From: Annona cherimola
Lineage: Eukaryota > Streptophyta > Magnoliopsida > Magnoliales > Annonaceae
Direction: 5' to 3'
Assembly: GCA_030490835.1 (NCBI GenBank)
Contig: CM059977.1
Coordinates: 9,700,765 to 9,764,764, forward strand
DNA length: 64,000 bases
The notes below the pieces were generated by a model that did no database searches, was not told the DNA's origin, and worked only from the letters and a program-made list of their open reading frames with translations. Below are positions 50,854 through 60,883 of the stretch, piece by piece. How positions within the stretch are numbered: position 1 is the stretch's first letter; every line of letters starts with the position of its first letter. Made by a program: the position numbers and the translations under genes.

Positions 50854-52391
50854 TTACCTTAACTTTTGCACGGCCCATACAAGAGACAAGCATGCCTTTT
50901 CAATCTCTGGATATCTGACTTCCGTAGGGGTATATTTTCTGCTCAAGTAATATATGGCTTGTTCCTTCCGTCCCGAATCGTCCGGTTGTCCTAGCACCGC
51001 CCCCAATGCCGTTGGAGTGACTGAGAGATACAGCAACAAGAGACCTTCCGCTCTAGGTGGCACCAAGATGGGAGGGTTAACCAAGTAGGCTTTGATTTAT
51101 CAAAGGCGATTTGACAATCTTCATTCCATTCTTTGGGAAAGTCTTTTCTTAGCAACTTGAAGATCGGTTCACAAGTGGATGTTAGTCGGGATATGAACCG
51201 ACTAATGTATTGAAGTTTGCCCAAGAAGCCCCTTATCTCCTTTTCGGTTGCGGGAGGCGGCATGCTTAGTATTGCCTTGACTTTCGCCGGGTCCACCTCA
51301 ATTCCTTTTTTACTCACGATGAATCCAAGCAAGCGCCCCTTTTGAGCTCCAAAGACGCATTTTTGCGGGTTGAGCCTTAGTTGAAATTTCTCCATCCTAT
51401 TGAACAATTTTTCCAAGTCTCTTAGATGCTCTTGAAAGGTGTAGGACCGGACTATCATGTCGTCCACGTAGACCTCCATTTCTTTGCCCATCATGTCATG
51501 GAAGATGGCCGTCATGGTACGTTGATATGTAGCTCCGGCATTTTTCAAACCGAATGGCATTACTTTGTAGCAAAATGTCCCCCAAGGAGTGATGAAGGAT
51601 GTCTTTTCTCTATCTTCTTCGGCGATCTTGATTTGATTATACCCGGAGAACCCATCCATGAAGGAGAACCATGTATGGCCCGCCGTGTTGTCGATTAGAG
51701 CATCGATGTGAGGCAGTGGGAAGTCATCCTTCGGGCTAGCCTTGTTGAGATCTCTATAGTCAATGCACACTCGGACCTTTCCATCCTTCTTAGGCACGGG
51801 AACAACATTAGCTAGCCATTGCGGGTAGTGAGATACTACCAAGAATCCGGCATTGTATTGCTTGATCACTTCATCCCTTATCTTGGGTATCCATTCCGGT
51901 TTAAGTCTCCTTAATTTTTGCTTTACCGGCTTGACACCGGCCTTTATTGGGAGTTGATGAGTAATGAGATTTTCGTCAAGTCCGGGCATGTCTTCGTAGG
52001 AAAAGGCGAAGTTGACTAGCCGAGGCTTGAGAAAAGCGAGCATTTGGTTTCTTTCTTCGGCGGATAAGTTCTTTCCAATACGAAGACATTTGGGTAGTTC
52101 CGGGGTTCCCAAATTGACGATCTCGTAGTCCAAAGCCGCGTCTTTGTTTTCATGTCTTTCTATGTTGTCACGCAGCTCCTCATCAACTCCTCTTTCTTCT
52201 GAGATTTCTAGCAACTCGTGGGACCAGCGAATGCTGGCCCACATATCCGGCTCCGTTTGCTTCTTTTTCTTTTGAATGGGTACCGGATGCGTGATATGAC
52301 TGCTAGAGCCGAGTCTCGAGCAAGTTGGTATCGCATACCAATTTTTGGCTTGTCCTTGCATAATGGCATTTTTTTTCATGCCGGTCATCAT
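50854..52391 (-). pseudogene. Tat reverse transcriptase and first RNase H
   Basis: The frame 50991-52391 holds the Ty3/gypsy reverse transcriptase: RVCIDYRDLNKASPKDDFPL, FMDGFSGYNQI, MPFGLKNAGATYQR and the active site YVDD. A one-base deletion in the A run near 51091-51100 moves the rest (LGAVLGQPDD, YYLSRKYTPTE) into the frame of 50854-51084, which stops at TAA 50856-50854. The enzyme would copy the element RNA into DNA. Confidence 0.9.
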
Positions 52392-53195
52392 GAGCTATCA
52401 TTAAAACTTCTTGGGTCTCCAATGCTTCGGGTAGTATGTGCCCCGCACTTATGAATCGAGTTGCCTTGTTCGACTCCTTGAATTTATCTTCCTCGGGCTT
52501 ATACCCAAGTCCCCATTTGTTGTTCTTTTGTTGAGGATTGAGTAACACCGTCTTTCCTCGGTATTTGATGTTGAACCTTGTTGTTTGCCTCTCGGCCGGG
52601 GGTATGACATAGTGGAGCGGGAGCCTTTGCTTTGAAGGGATGTGATGGACTTCATGTATGTCATCCATCTTGAAGGGGAGAGGATCCGAAGATTCATACA
52701 CTTCAATTAGTGGAACTTCATGACAGTTTTCAAATTCCACCGGGATGATGATCTCGGGGTCGGCTTCGATGACCACTAGCTTTCCCGCCGATATGTACTT
52801 GAGCTTTTGGTGGAGAGAGGACGGGATGGCTCCGGTTTGGTGTAACCAAGGTCTTTCTAATAACATGTTGAAAGACGCTAGGATGTCCAAGACTTGAAAA
52901 GGGGTGACCATGGTGTCGGGTCCCACTTGGATTTCTATGTCTAGTTCACCCAAGACCGTCTTTTGAGAGTTATCAAAGGCTCTTACATGGTAGTCGCTCG
53001 GCCGCATTTGATTCATCGGGATTCCAAGCCTCTTGATCGTTCGTAATGGGCAAACATTAAGACTTGCTCCGTTGTCAATGGTTACCAAGGGGATCTTCAA
53101 GCCATTGTACCCGACCGTGATGCTCGAGGAATGTCCATGGTTGCGTCCTTCCGCGGGAAGCTCCTCATCGGTGAATGTGATGGCGTTAGGGGCTA
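52303..53195 (-). pseudogene. Tat aspartic protease region
   Basis: The segment 52303-53100 includes a retropepsin-like motif IDNGASLNVCP (Asn replaces the usual Ser/Thr of DSG/DTG, common in Tat elements) and LERPWLHQTGAIPSSLHQ. It is out of frame with gag because of a one-base loss near 53212, and out of frame with reverse transcriptase because of the A8 run (T8 on the + strand, 52369-52376). Confidence 0.8.
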
Positions 53196-55157
53196 TTATT
53201 TGCCCGATCTGTGAGCCACCGCATCGGGAGTCACTTCCGTGGTTATGTGAGCCTCGCTTAGCACTTTAGTGAAAGCCTCCCTATGCTTTGTTGATGTGCA
53301 TAATAGCTCCCATATGGATATTTGAGCCGGCAAGGACTTGAGTTGTGAAGCCACGTCATATGGCGGTTCCTTCTCTGGGTTGGTGATCACGTTGCGAGCC
53401 GGCTCCCGTCGGTAGACTCGGCCATTGGGATAGATGTTGCCTATCTCCGAGCATTGAGGATATTCCCATGAGACCTTGTGTGAGTCGTATGTTGGCTTTG
53501 GCTTGGCCGTTAGTACCACGGGTTCTTGATGAGGAGGAGCAATCTTCAAGTTGTTCACGCCCGGCAATATGAGGTAGTCTTGGCCATGCGCTTCTTGAGG
53601 TTTACGGCCATTCCGAGGAGCGGCTCCTTGTAGTGTGATAGTTTCTTGCTTAGCCCGTTGTAGAGTGATCATATAGGCTTCATGACTCGTCTTTGCGGGT
53701 TCCCTTGCAACTTCTATGAAGTTTATGTTTGTTGCATTAGGATTCCTTGGTTCATGCATAGGTAAGGGGTTTTGGATCACATCCTCATGGGAGTTTGATG
53801 AAATTTTGATTTTTCCATCATCTATTAAGTCTTGGATGGCATGTTTGAGGGTAAAACATCTCTCGGTGGTGTGGCCTCTCCCTTGGTGATAGGCACAAAA
53901 CTCATTTTCACGGTAGTTCTTAGGAAGAGGATTAGGTGGAGGTTTTGGAGCTAGAGGTGCAAGCATATTCTTTTGGATGAGCATGTTGAGGACGTCGGTG
54001 TATGACTGGGTGAGAGGTGTAAAATCTCTGTATGCTTTTCTTTGAAAAGGCTTGGGGGTGGTGTCTATGGCGTTTACATCCGGGTTCTTCGAGGGATTAC
54101 CATTTTTTGGTTCTTGCTTCCTTCGAGTTGCGTTCCCTTGGTAAGGCCATGGAGAGATGGTGCCATGTCTAATTCCCGCCTCCACTTGGTCCCCAGCTTG
54201 GAGAAGTTGAGTGAAGTTGACGTAGGGGTGAGAAATGAGGTAACCCGAAATGCTCGGGTGTGCGGAGTTGATGATGATGGAGATTTGCTCATCCAAAGGC
54301 AACGGGCTCTTCATTTTTGCCGCCAATGCCCGCCATCTAGCAATGTATTCGGAGAATGTTTCGTCCCCTTTTTGCTTGAGCGCTTCGAGGTCGGCCCTTT
54401 TGGGAGCCATGTTTAGCTTGTAGGAGAAGCGGTCCATGAAAGCCAAAGAGAGTTGTTCCCATTTTTTGATCAACCGGCAATCCAACGATATGTACCACTC
54501 CAAGGCGTCCTTCTTTAGGCTATGTTGGAATAGCCTTATCAAGACTTCTTCGCTTTTCACCAAAGGGTACAGGATGCCGCAAAAGGCCTTGAGATGAGCC
54601 CTCGGGCATGAGTCTCCTTCATATGCAGGTAAAGCCGGGATCTCGAACTTCTCCGGCAACTTGGTATCGGGGAACGGGCATAAGTCTTCGATCTTGGCCG
54701 AGGGTAGGCCCTCCCCTTGATGTTGTCGGATTCGATCCTCCATTTCTTTTAATTGGTTTTGGAGTTGGTTCTTGAGGTCTTGAATTTCATTACGGCCTTG
54801 TTCTAAGACCAACTCCTCTTCTTTGTAGTGATCATTGCGAGATTTGCGGGAGGATGGTTGAGGTCCACCGTCTTGCTCTGGAATCCGGGATTTATGGGAA
54901 AATGGTTGAGGTCCACCGTCTTGCTCCGGATTCGGGTTTTGTGAACAAAATGGTGGTGTAGCCGTGCTCTGACCGCCTATAAGAGGTTGCCCCATGTTTG
55001 ACAGGACTTCTTCTAGCTTTTGCATCCTCTTGTCCATTGCCACCATGTAGGCTTCGATGGACTGCTTGAACTGGTGATCCCGGTCTTCATGATGTGAGGA
55101 TTGCTCGGACTCCATCATAGCCGCTCTTGATCTGGTAACCACGGGGCTTCGATCCAC
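53196..55157 (-). CDS. Tat Gag protein
   Basis: The open frame of 653 residues starts MDRSPVVTRSRAAMME. It contains a retrotransposon gag domain at about residues 185-310 (LKAFCGILYPLV, ALEWYISL, RWRALAAKM) and a zinc-knuckle-like CAYHQGRGHTTERC at about 424-437. Gag would form virus-like particles that pack element RNA. The frame ends early at a TAA after HRSGK because of the one-base loss near 53212; in intact relatives gag runs into protease without a stop. Confidence 0.85.
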   Translation of the reverse strand: MDRSPVVTRSRAAMMESEQSSHHEDRDHQFKQSIEAYMVAMDKRMQKLEEVLSNMGQPLIGGQSTATPPFCSQNPNPEQDGGPQPFSHKSRIPEQDGGPQPSSRKSRNDHYKEEELVLEQGRNEIQDLKNQLQNQLKEMEDRIRQHQGEGLPSAKIEDLCPFPDTKLPEKFEIPALPAYEGDSCPRAHLKAFCGILYPLVKSEEVLIRLFQHSLKKDALEWYISLDCRLIKKWEQLSLAFMDRFSYKLNMAPKRADLEALKQKGDETFSEYIARWRALAAKMKSPLPLDEQISIIINSAHPSISGYLISHPYVNFTQLLQAGDQVEAGIRHGTISPWPYQGNATRRKQEPKNGNPSKNPDVNAIDTTPKPFQRKAYRDFTPLTQSYTDVLNMLIQKNMLAPLAPKPPPNPLPKNYRENEFCAYHQGRGHTTERCFTLKHAIQDLIDDGKIKISSNSHEDVIQNPLPMHEPRNPNATNINFIEVAREPAKTSHEAYMITLQRAKQETITLQGAAPRNGRKPQEAHGQDYLILPGVNNLKIAPPHQEPVVLTAKPKPTYDSHKVSWEYPQCSEIGNIYPNGRVYRREPARNVITNPEKEPPYDVASQLKSLPAQISIWELLCTSTKHREAFTKVLSEAHITTEVTPDAVAHRSGK

Positions 55158-55365
55158 GGTTGATTGGTTTTGCCCCCGAGCTATGGTGAAGAACCTGAGT
55201 AATCAATAAAAATGAGATTAGTACTTGTAAGCAAATAATAAGGAGATCAACCTTTGGATGGATGCTTGGAGGTTCGAGTCCTTTTGTGTGTTCTTTTTTT
55301 TTGTAGATTTTATTTATTTTAAGTTCCACGCGTGTTTGAGGTCCATGGGTTCGGGTTTGCCTGAG

Positions 55366-55513
55366 GCGTCTCTGGAGAAGTGACCAGTTCGCTTGAAGCG
55401 TGTCTGGAAGAGGACCAGTTCTCTCGAAGCGTGTCTAGAAGAATGACCAGTTCGCTTGAAGAGTGTCTGGAGAAAGACCAGTTCGCTTGAAGCGTGTCTG
55501 GAAGAGTGACCAG
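55366..55513. repeat. 31-32 bp tandem repeat in the Tat leader
   Basis: GACCAGTTCGCTTGAAGCG begins units at 55382, 55413, 55445, 55476 and (partial) 55508, giving alternate 31- and 32-bp periods. It lies between primer site and gag. Short tandem repeats in non-coding parts are frequent in Tat/Ogre elements. Confidence 0.85.
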
Positions 55514-55688
55514 AAAACACTCAAGTTATGGAAAAGAAGTGATTTTTACGCCGGATTTAACATTAATCAATTTCATTCTTGCTGGAAGTTGTTCATTTTG
55601 GCTCGTATTAGGTGCCTTAACAGTCACAAGGCAGTATCCAGCAGGTCTTCACGAGTTCTGCTCATTTTTTTGAGCTGGACGCCTCTGG

Positions 55689-55707
55689 ACCTAAAAACTT
55701 TTTAGGT
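55689..55707. repeat. Palindromic hairpin motif, copy 3
   Basis: Perfect ACCTAAAAACTTTTTAGGT, the same as at 48688-48706, lies in the leader between primer site and tandem repeat. Confidence 0.85.
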
Positions 55708-55845
55708 TTCTGCGCGATTTGGGCAGAAACTTCAGAAACACGCTGCCAGAAGACGGAAACTCCTCTGCAACTTGCTGTCCAGCGTGGACAGAGCTCCGTT
55801 CTCCCGTTTTTGACCCTCTTGCGCTTGATGTAGACCAACAACGCC

Positions 55846-55864
55846 GTCCCCAGTGGAGTCGCCA
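55846..55864 (-). promoter_or_regulatory. Primer-binding site, arginine-tRNA type
   Basis: On the minus strand TGGCGACTCCACTGGGGAC lies three bases inside the 5' LTR. It is complementary to the 3' end expected for a plant arginine tRNA ending GGAGTCGCCA; Tat/Ogre elements are known to use this primer. The tRNA match is from memory. Confidence 0.75.
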
Positions 55865-55867
55865 AGC

Positions 55868-57029
55868 TGTAGCACCCGCCGGGAGCGCTACGGTGGACTC
55901 GGAATGGGTTTCCCGGGCCTTAGAGATGTGGATCGTGTTGAAAAGCGACGTGGGCTTGGATTTCCTGCATTCACATGGGGTAAAATGAGTTAGGCCTCAC
56001 GTTTTTTTAGAACAATGGGCATATAGGCATTTTCTCGTGGTTTTGGCGGCATGACGGCTAAGACGGGGCTTCCGTACACGGGTCAAGTCACAAATCCGGC
56101 AGCATAACGGCAGCGTACTATGCTGGAATCTGCGAACCCACGTGCACCCACCTTGCCGGGGCGTTAGCTCAAACACGCACACAAGAAAACAATGAAAATG
56201 GAGTCGCCACCGATCTTTAAAGGGAGATCGGCCCCTATTTAAAGAAATAAGGCACTAGTAATATAGAATCTGGGTTCCGGCCTTCAAGTTGAAGCAAATA
56301 TGGAGAAATCTGCCAACCCGAGGCGGTTTACACAGCGTAAAGGGGAAAAATAAAAAGGGTTTAAGAGAACGGGAGAGATGGAAAGAGGAAAATGGGAAGA
56401 GAGGCGTGGAGCGCGTAGAACATGGAAGCCGGGATGCCGGGGGCGTTGCTGCAGACTCCCGTCCTCCCCTTGGGATGCCTCTCTTCAAGTGTGCTTGAAT
56501 GAGAGGGGAGCTCCTTCTTTTATAGATGGTGGAGTGGGCTTTGGGCTCCCTTGAGGTCATGGACTTGGTCCATGGGCTTGGGCTTGAGTGAGATCATGGA
56601 CTTGGTCTTGAGTTGGGGTCATGGGCTTTGGGCCTCTTGAATGGTTTTGGACTTGGTCCATAAGCTTGGCTTGGTGGGCTAGAGCTTGGCTTAGCCCATG
56701 GCTTTGGGTGGGCCGTTGTGGAGGCCCAAAATTGTAGAGAAGCCTGCTTCCGAGGCTTTAGTGGGCTAGATCTTGGCTAAGCCCGTTTGTTTTGTCTGGT
56801 GGGCTGCTTTGTGGAGCCCGTTGAGGTGGCCTGTAGGAGCTTCGCTCTTTGTGGGCCGGATTTGGTTTGTTGAAAAGCCTGCTTCGAGGCTTGGTGGAGC
56901 TTTGCTCCGTGGGTTGAGTGCGGGAGGGCCCGCTTGGTTGTCTTGAATTTCCTTTTGCGTTGAATTTGGTTGGGCTTGAATCTTGTGTCCAATTGTCCGT
57001 CTTTGGGCTCCGAGGGTGGGGTGTCAACA
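55868..57029 (-). repeat. 5' LTR of the Tat element
   Basis: This LTR is 1162 bp and acts as the promoter LTR for minus-strand gag-pol. It contains a TATA-like box at 56517-56526 and matches the other LTR with about 9 differences. Confidence 0.95.
56517..56526 (-). promoter_or_regulatory. TATA box of the Tat LTR
   Basis: On the minus strand CTATAAAAGA lies within the 5' LTR, with the likely RNA start about 30 bases further on (near 56490). The same site in the 3' LTR is at about 43928-43937. Confidence 0.55.
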
Positions 57030-57034
57030 GTCAT

Positions 57035-58312
57035 ACAAAGCTCAAGGCACCAACTTGTCCAGTTGTAGACCCCATTATGAGAATGTCATTGACCACACTA
57101 TTTGAAAAGGTTGAATTCTAAGCAAATATTAATGTATAGAGTCATAAGATGTGCATGTTGGTTTGTCAGGTATTAAAAAAATCAAAAATGCAAAATAGAT
57201 AAAAGGAAAAATTAAAAAAAAATAATTTCGTTGTCAACAAACAATAAAATTTTAAGTTAAGACGTCAAAGATTTTACGCATAAAAAAAACTCAAAAAAAT
57301 ATCTATTACTCTGATGGATTAAGAAGTAAGAAGTAATAAGTTATATTCGTGAAAATTTTTCATGACATAAATAAAATTCCATAACGCTCTAAAAAAAAAA
57401 ATCTTTTACGCACATCAATGAAAATTAGTGGATACGAAGATGATCTAACATTTTCTCATTCAAAGAGATAACTATTAATATCATTATGAAACGTAGTGAA
57501 TTGTTTTTTTAAAAAAAAAGAGAATAAAAAATCCCAAATATCCTAAAATATGGTGAGGAGAGGATTTCAAAAAAAAAAATTTAAAAAAAACCTCAGATAT
57601 CTTGAAATATGGTGAGGGAAAATTTCCAAAAAAAGAAGAAAAATTTTCAGATACCCTGAAATATGGTGAGGGGAAGAAAAAAATATATTAAAGAAAAATC
57701 TCCAGATATTCTAAAATATGGTGAGGGGAAGATTTAAAAAAAAAATCCTCAGATACCCTGAAATATGGTAAGGGGAAGAAAAAAAATCTCTAGATACCCT
57801 GAAATACAGTGAATGGAGAAAAATACAATACGTCATCGTTATAATTCTGGTATTACAGTTAACTCACTTTGATGAGTTGTTAAGGTTTCATGCATCTGAC
57901 ATCTACTAGTTGATAGATCACACACTCACATGTTATGTTATTTTAGATACTTCATGAAAAAATTATCACTAATATAAATTAATAAAGCTCACTTCTTAAA
58001 CTAATTGTTTCAACTAATAACCTTGAAAATTTTCAAATTCACTACTCATATGGCTAGAAAAGTCAATAATTCTTAAAATTAAAAAAAACTATGAAAGCTC
58101 GTAATGATTACATAATTCATAGGATTATAAGAAAATTTCCTAAAAAGAAATTGTTAAAGATAATCTAAAATAAGATGAAAAGTATGAGAGTAGGGAAAAT
58201 TATAAAAATTAAGGAAATCATACTAAACTATACTAAAAAGAGAGAAAAATTTTAGGTGTCAACCATATCTTCTTTGATGACAATGTTCATTATCATCAAA
58301 GAAGGGGGCAAC
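57035..58312 (+). mobile_element. 3' internal remnant of a second LTR retroelement
   Basis: This AT-rich stretch, into or beside which the Tat element inserted, ends with a purine tract and an LTR start on the + strand. It holds a tandem repeat (57533-57815) and no recognised protein domain. Confidence 0.4.
57533..57815 (+). repeat. Imperfect tandem repeat, 45-62 bp unit
   Basis: About six units share the core CTGAAATATGGTGAGGGGAAG separated by variable A runs. Length variation lies mostly in the A runs. Confidence 0.75.
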
Positions 58313-58323
58313 TGTTGACACCT
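58254..58323. repeat. Nested inverted repeats across a purine tract and LTR start
   Basis: Outer arms AGGTGTCAAC (58254-58263) and GTTGACACCT (58314-58323) enclose inner arms CTTCTTTGATGA (58269-58280) and TCATCAAAGAAG (58293-58304); both pairs are perfect. The purine tract GAAGGGGGCAAC and the LTR start TGTTGACACC (58313) lie within the structure. Confidence 0.85.
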
Positions 58324-60430
58324 CATTTAAATGTGAAAATTAAATTTTCAAATGGGTTTACTACTATTTGGCACACCCATTTAAGATTTGTGGATTTACA
58401 TTTGAATTTTTAACCCACATATTTGCAAGCTCAAATTTGTATAGGATCAATGGGCCTCCAATGCTTTAAACCCACTACAGAAGTGACGGCCAATAATCCA
58501 TACGGTTGATCAAGAGCAATTTGCATTTAAGATGAAGTGAAGAATATTTTTTTGAAGTTAACTAAAGCAGAGTCGACATGATGGACGGTTTGGATTAAAC
58601 GAATAATTAATATTTTATGAGATTTTTAATGGTCAAAATAGATTTGACCAAGAAAGGAGGTGGATTTGCAACACTTCAAATGGTGGATGAAAACTACCAA
58701 ATCTGACCCACTAAATGAAGATCTGAATCGTTAAAGTGGTTAAGAGACATCAACAAGCGTGGGCCCATCCAAAATCAAGGAAAAATAGGTGACTATCAAG
58801 GCATGAATGAATGACACAAAATACACAGAATCAATGGCGAAGGAAGAGTTGACTTACTAGCCAAGCAAAACCATGGGCCCCATTGGTGGTTTTACAAAAC
58901 CACTTATAGATTCGCTAGAAAGGACTCCTCAAGTTGAAACATTGCACAATAGACAAGGCAAGCTTATACAAAATATTATAATAGCCCGTTGATGTGTAAT
59001 TTTTTAAAACCTAAAAGCTTATAAAGGAGTCCATTTTCACCCAAAAAAAAAAAGGCAGCTGCCTCCTTGGGGCCGGCATTCTCACCCCAAAAATTCTTCT
59101 AGCCAATTCCACTTTACAGAAGTCCCTGGAATATCTTCCGTTTTCATCGCCAAGCCAAGGTTTCCTTTCTTCAAAAAAAAATCCCAGCATTGCCTTCTGG
59201 TTCAACAGCTCTGTTCTCCTTTGTTTTTTTTCTCATCAGTGGATGTCCGAAAATTTTTCTATTTTAGTTTTCTTCCCATTGGTGCCGATTATCCAAATAC
59301 AGCGCCTCATTCATTTTTCAATAACGCCTCTGCATTTCCGATTCTACTGTGTACCATAGGATAGCTGCCGAGACCCACTGCCTCTTTTTCATTGCCTTTT
59401 ATAAACACCCCCTCTACTTCCCATTCTTCTTCTTCCGAAAATCTATTCTCATCCCTAAATTTTGAATAACAACCGCCTTCCTATCCAGACAGACCCCAAG
59501 GAGCACTCCCTTCTCTTTTCTGATTTATTTGCCTCCATTCATCTTCCCCGTAGCCATTTTCCACTTAAAAGAAAATGGTCTAAGCCCTATTTTTGCATCA
59601 GCTGCTGCCGTTATAAACCACCAAGCAGAGTTTTTTTTCCTTCAGAAATTCCTACATTGGTTGCCATTTTCCACAAGGCAAGAAACCACACCGTTATATT
59701 TTTTTCCTATTCTCGTTGCACCCTTTATTAATGCATCCAGTAATGTTGGAGTCAGGTTAGACATCTTGTATTATTACCATCAAATGCATGGCATCCATTA
59801 ATCATTCATCACGTCATTTGGAAGCCTCTCATTTGGCTTGGATTAGTACTTCATGCCGTTTACCGTAACATGCATCAAATGCATATTCCAATTATCATGA
59901 CATCATATATTTGTAGATTTTTACATAATTAGCTATAACCCATATTTAGCTATTGCATTTCTTCTTAAAAAACAGAATACATTCCAAATCACCTAATATT
60001 TACATATTGGGTTTTAGTTGCTGGATTTAAAAAATATATATTTTTTACATCATTCTAGTATTAACAACTTCATCCTCAAAAAAAAAAAAAATCTTTTAAA
60101 CATTGCATCATTCCTACTCAAAAGTGGCATTTAAAAATATATATAAATTATTAAAGAAAATCTCACCTTGCACAACGAGAGTAAAATTCTCACATCCACT
60201 TCCAAATCGAGTTAAGGCCTCATAAAAAGCCTAGGGATTAAACTTCCGTCACCACCCTCTTAAGCTTTTACATAAAAAAAAGAAATATATGTATATGTTA
60301 ATTTTCTGCACTCCTAGAATCAATACACTAGAAAAATAAAGTTGTATTTTTTTTAGTTGTGAGTTCACCCAGAGAATCTCTGTATTTCAGTGCCTTATTG
60401 TACATGGACTAACCACCGTTATATGGTTAG
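58313..60430 (+). repeat. Probable LTR of a second retroelement
   Basis: It starts TGTTGACACC immediately after a purine tract (58298-58312) and has a TATA-like box TTTATAAAC at 59398-59406. A sequence like the arginine-tRNA primer site (TGGCGACTCC) follows at 60431-60440. The order purine tract, LTR, primer site suggests an LTR shared by two element bodies or left by recombination. The exact 3' end is unclear because no neat CA end precedes the primer site. Confidence 0.5.
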
Positions 60431-60440
60431 TGGCGACTCC

Positions 60441-60880
60441 AAAGTTAATATATTAAATTTTATCAGCATTTGTACATAAGTTATTAACTACTAATTGAGC
60501 CTAATTGAGATACATGTTTGTGTTTGACTAACCGCATCATTTAAAAATCTCTAAGAACTTGCATCATATAAAAGTTTTAACGCTTGCATCTCTCTTCTTT
60601 AACCACCATGTCTACACCTATTCTATTTTTTTTATTTCTGATCTTGAACCCTTTTTCTACACCTTTTTAAATTTATATTTTTGCATATTTAATTTTTGTA
60701 TCTAATTTGTATCATATCTAACCAGCTAACTCGTTAACTCGCATCTCATAATTATTTTCTTCTCTGGCATATGCACATTTATATTTCCATTTAGTTCACA
60801 GTTATATTTTTCTATTGAGCCTACCTTACACTTTTAGGCCAATTTGCTAGTCCATCGTAGCGCGCTAAAAATCATGTGCT
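60441..60880. other. AT-rich stretch between LTR-like segment and kinase pseudogene
   Basis: It may be the leader of the second LTR element. No coding frame is seen. Homology to the 3' flank of the second kinase gene begins at about 60884. Confidence 0.35.
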
Positions 60881-60883
60881 AAA

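Larger units (their letters stand above)
43279..57029 (-). mobile_element. Complete Tat-lineage Ty3/gypsy LTR retrotransposon (13.75 kb)
   Basis: Two 1162-bp LTRs (43279-44440 and 55868-57029), both TGTAGC...CAACA, flank gag-pol on the minus strand. The target duplication GTCAT lies at 43274-43278 and 57030-57034. Domain order gag, protease, reverse transcriptase, RNase H, a second archaeal-type RNase H (LYFDGAWNASGNG), integrase, then a long 3' region with an antisense gene is the signature of Tat/Ogre-type elements. The primer site fits an arginine tRNA, as known for this group. LTRs differ at about 9 positions, so insertion is recent. Coding parts are broken. Confidence 0.95.

Noticed and set aside
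55261..55290. B-box-like GGTTCGAGTCC
   Set aside because: No A box or tRNA-like structure precedes it, and it falls in the Tat leader.
55366..55513. Regularly spaced repeats resembling a CRISPR array
   Set aside because: Units are contiguous without unique spacers, and the context is a plant retrotransposon leader.
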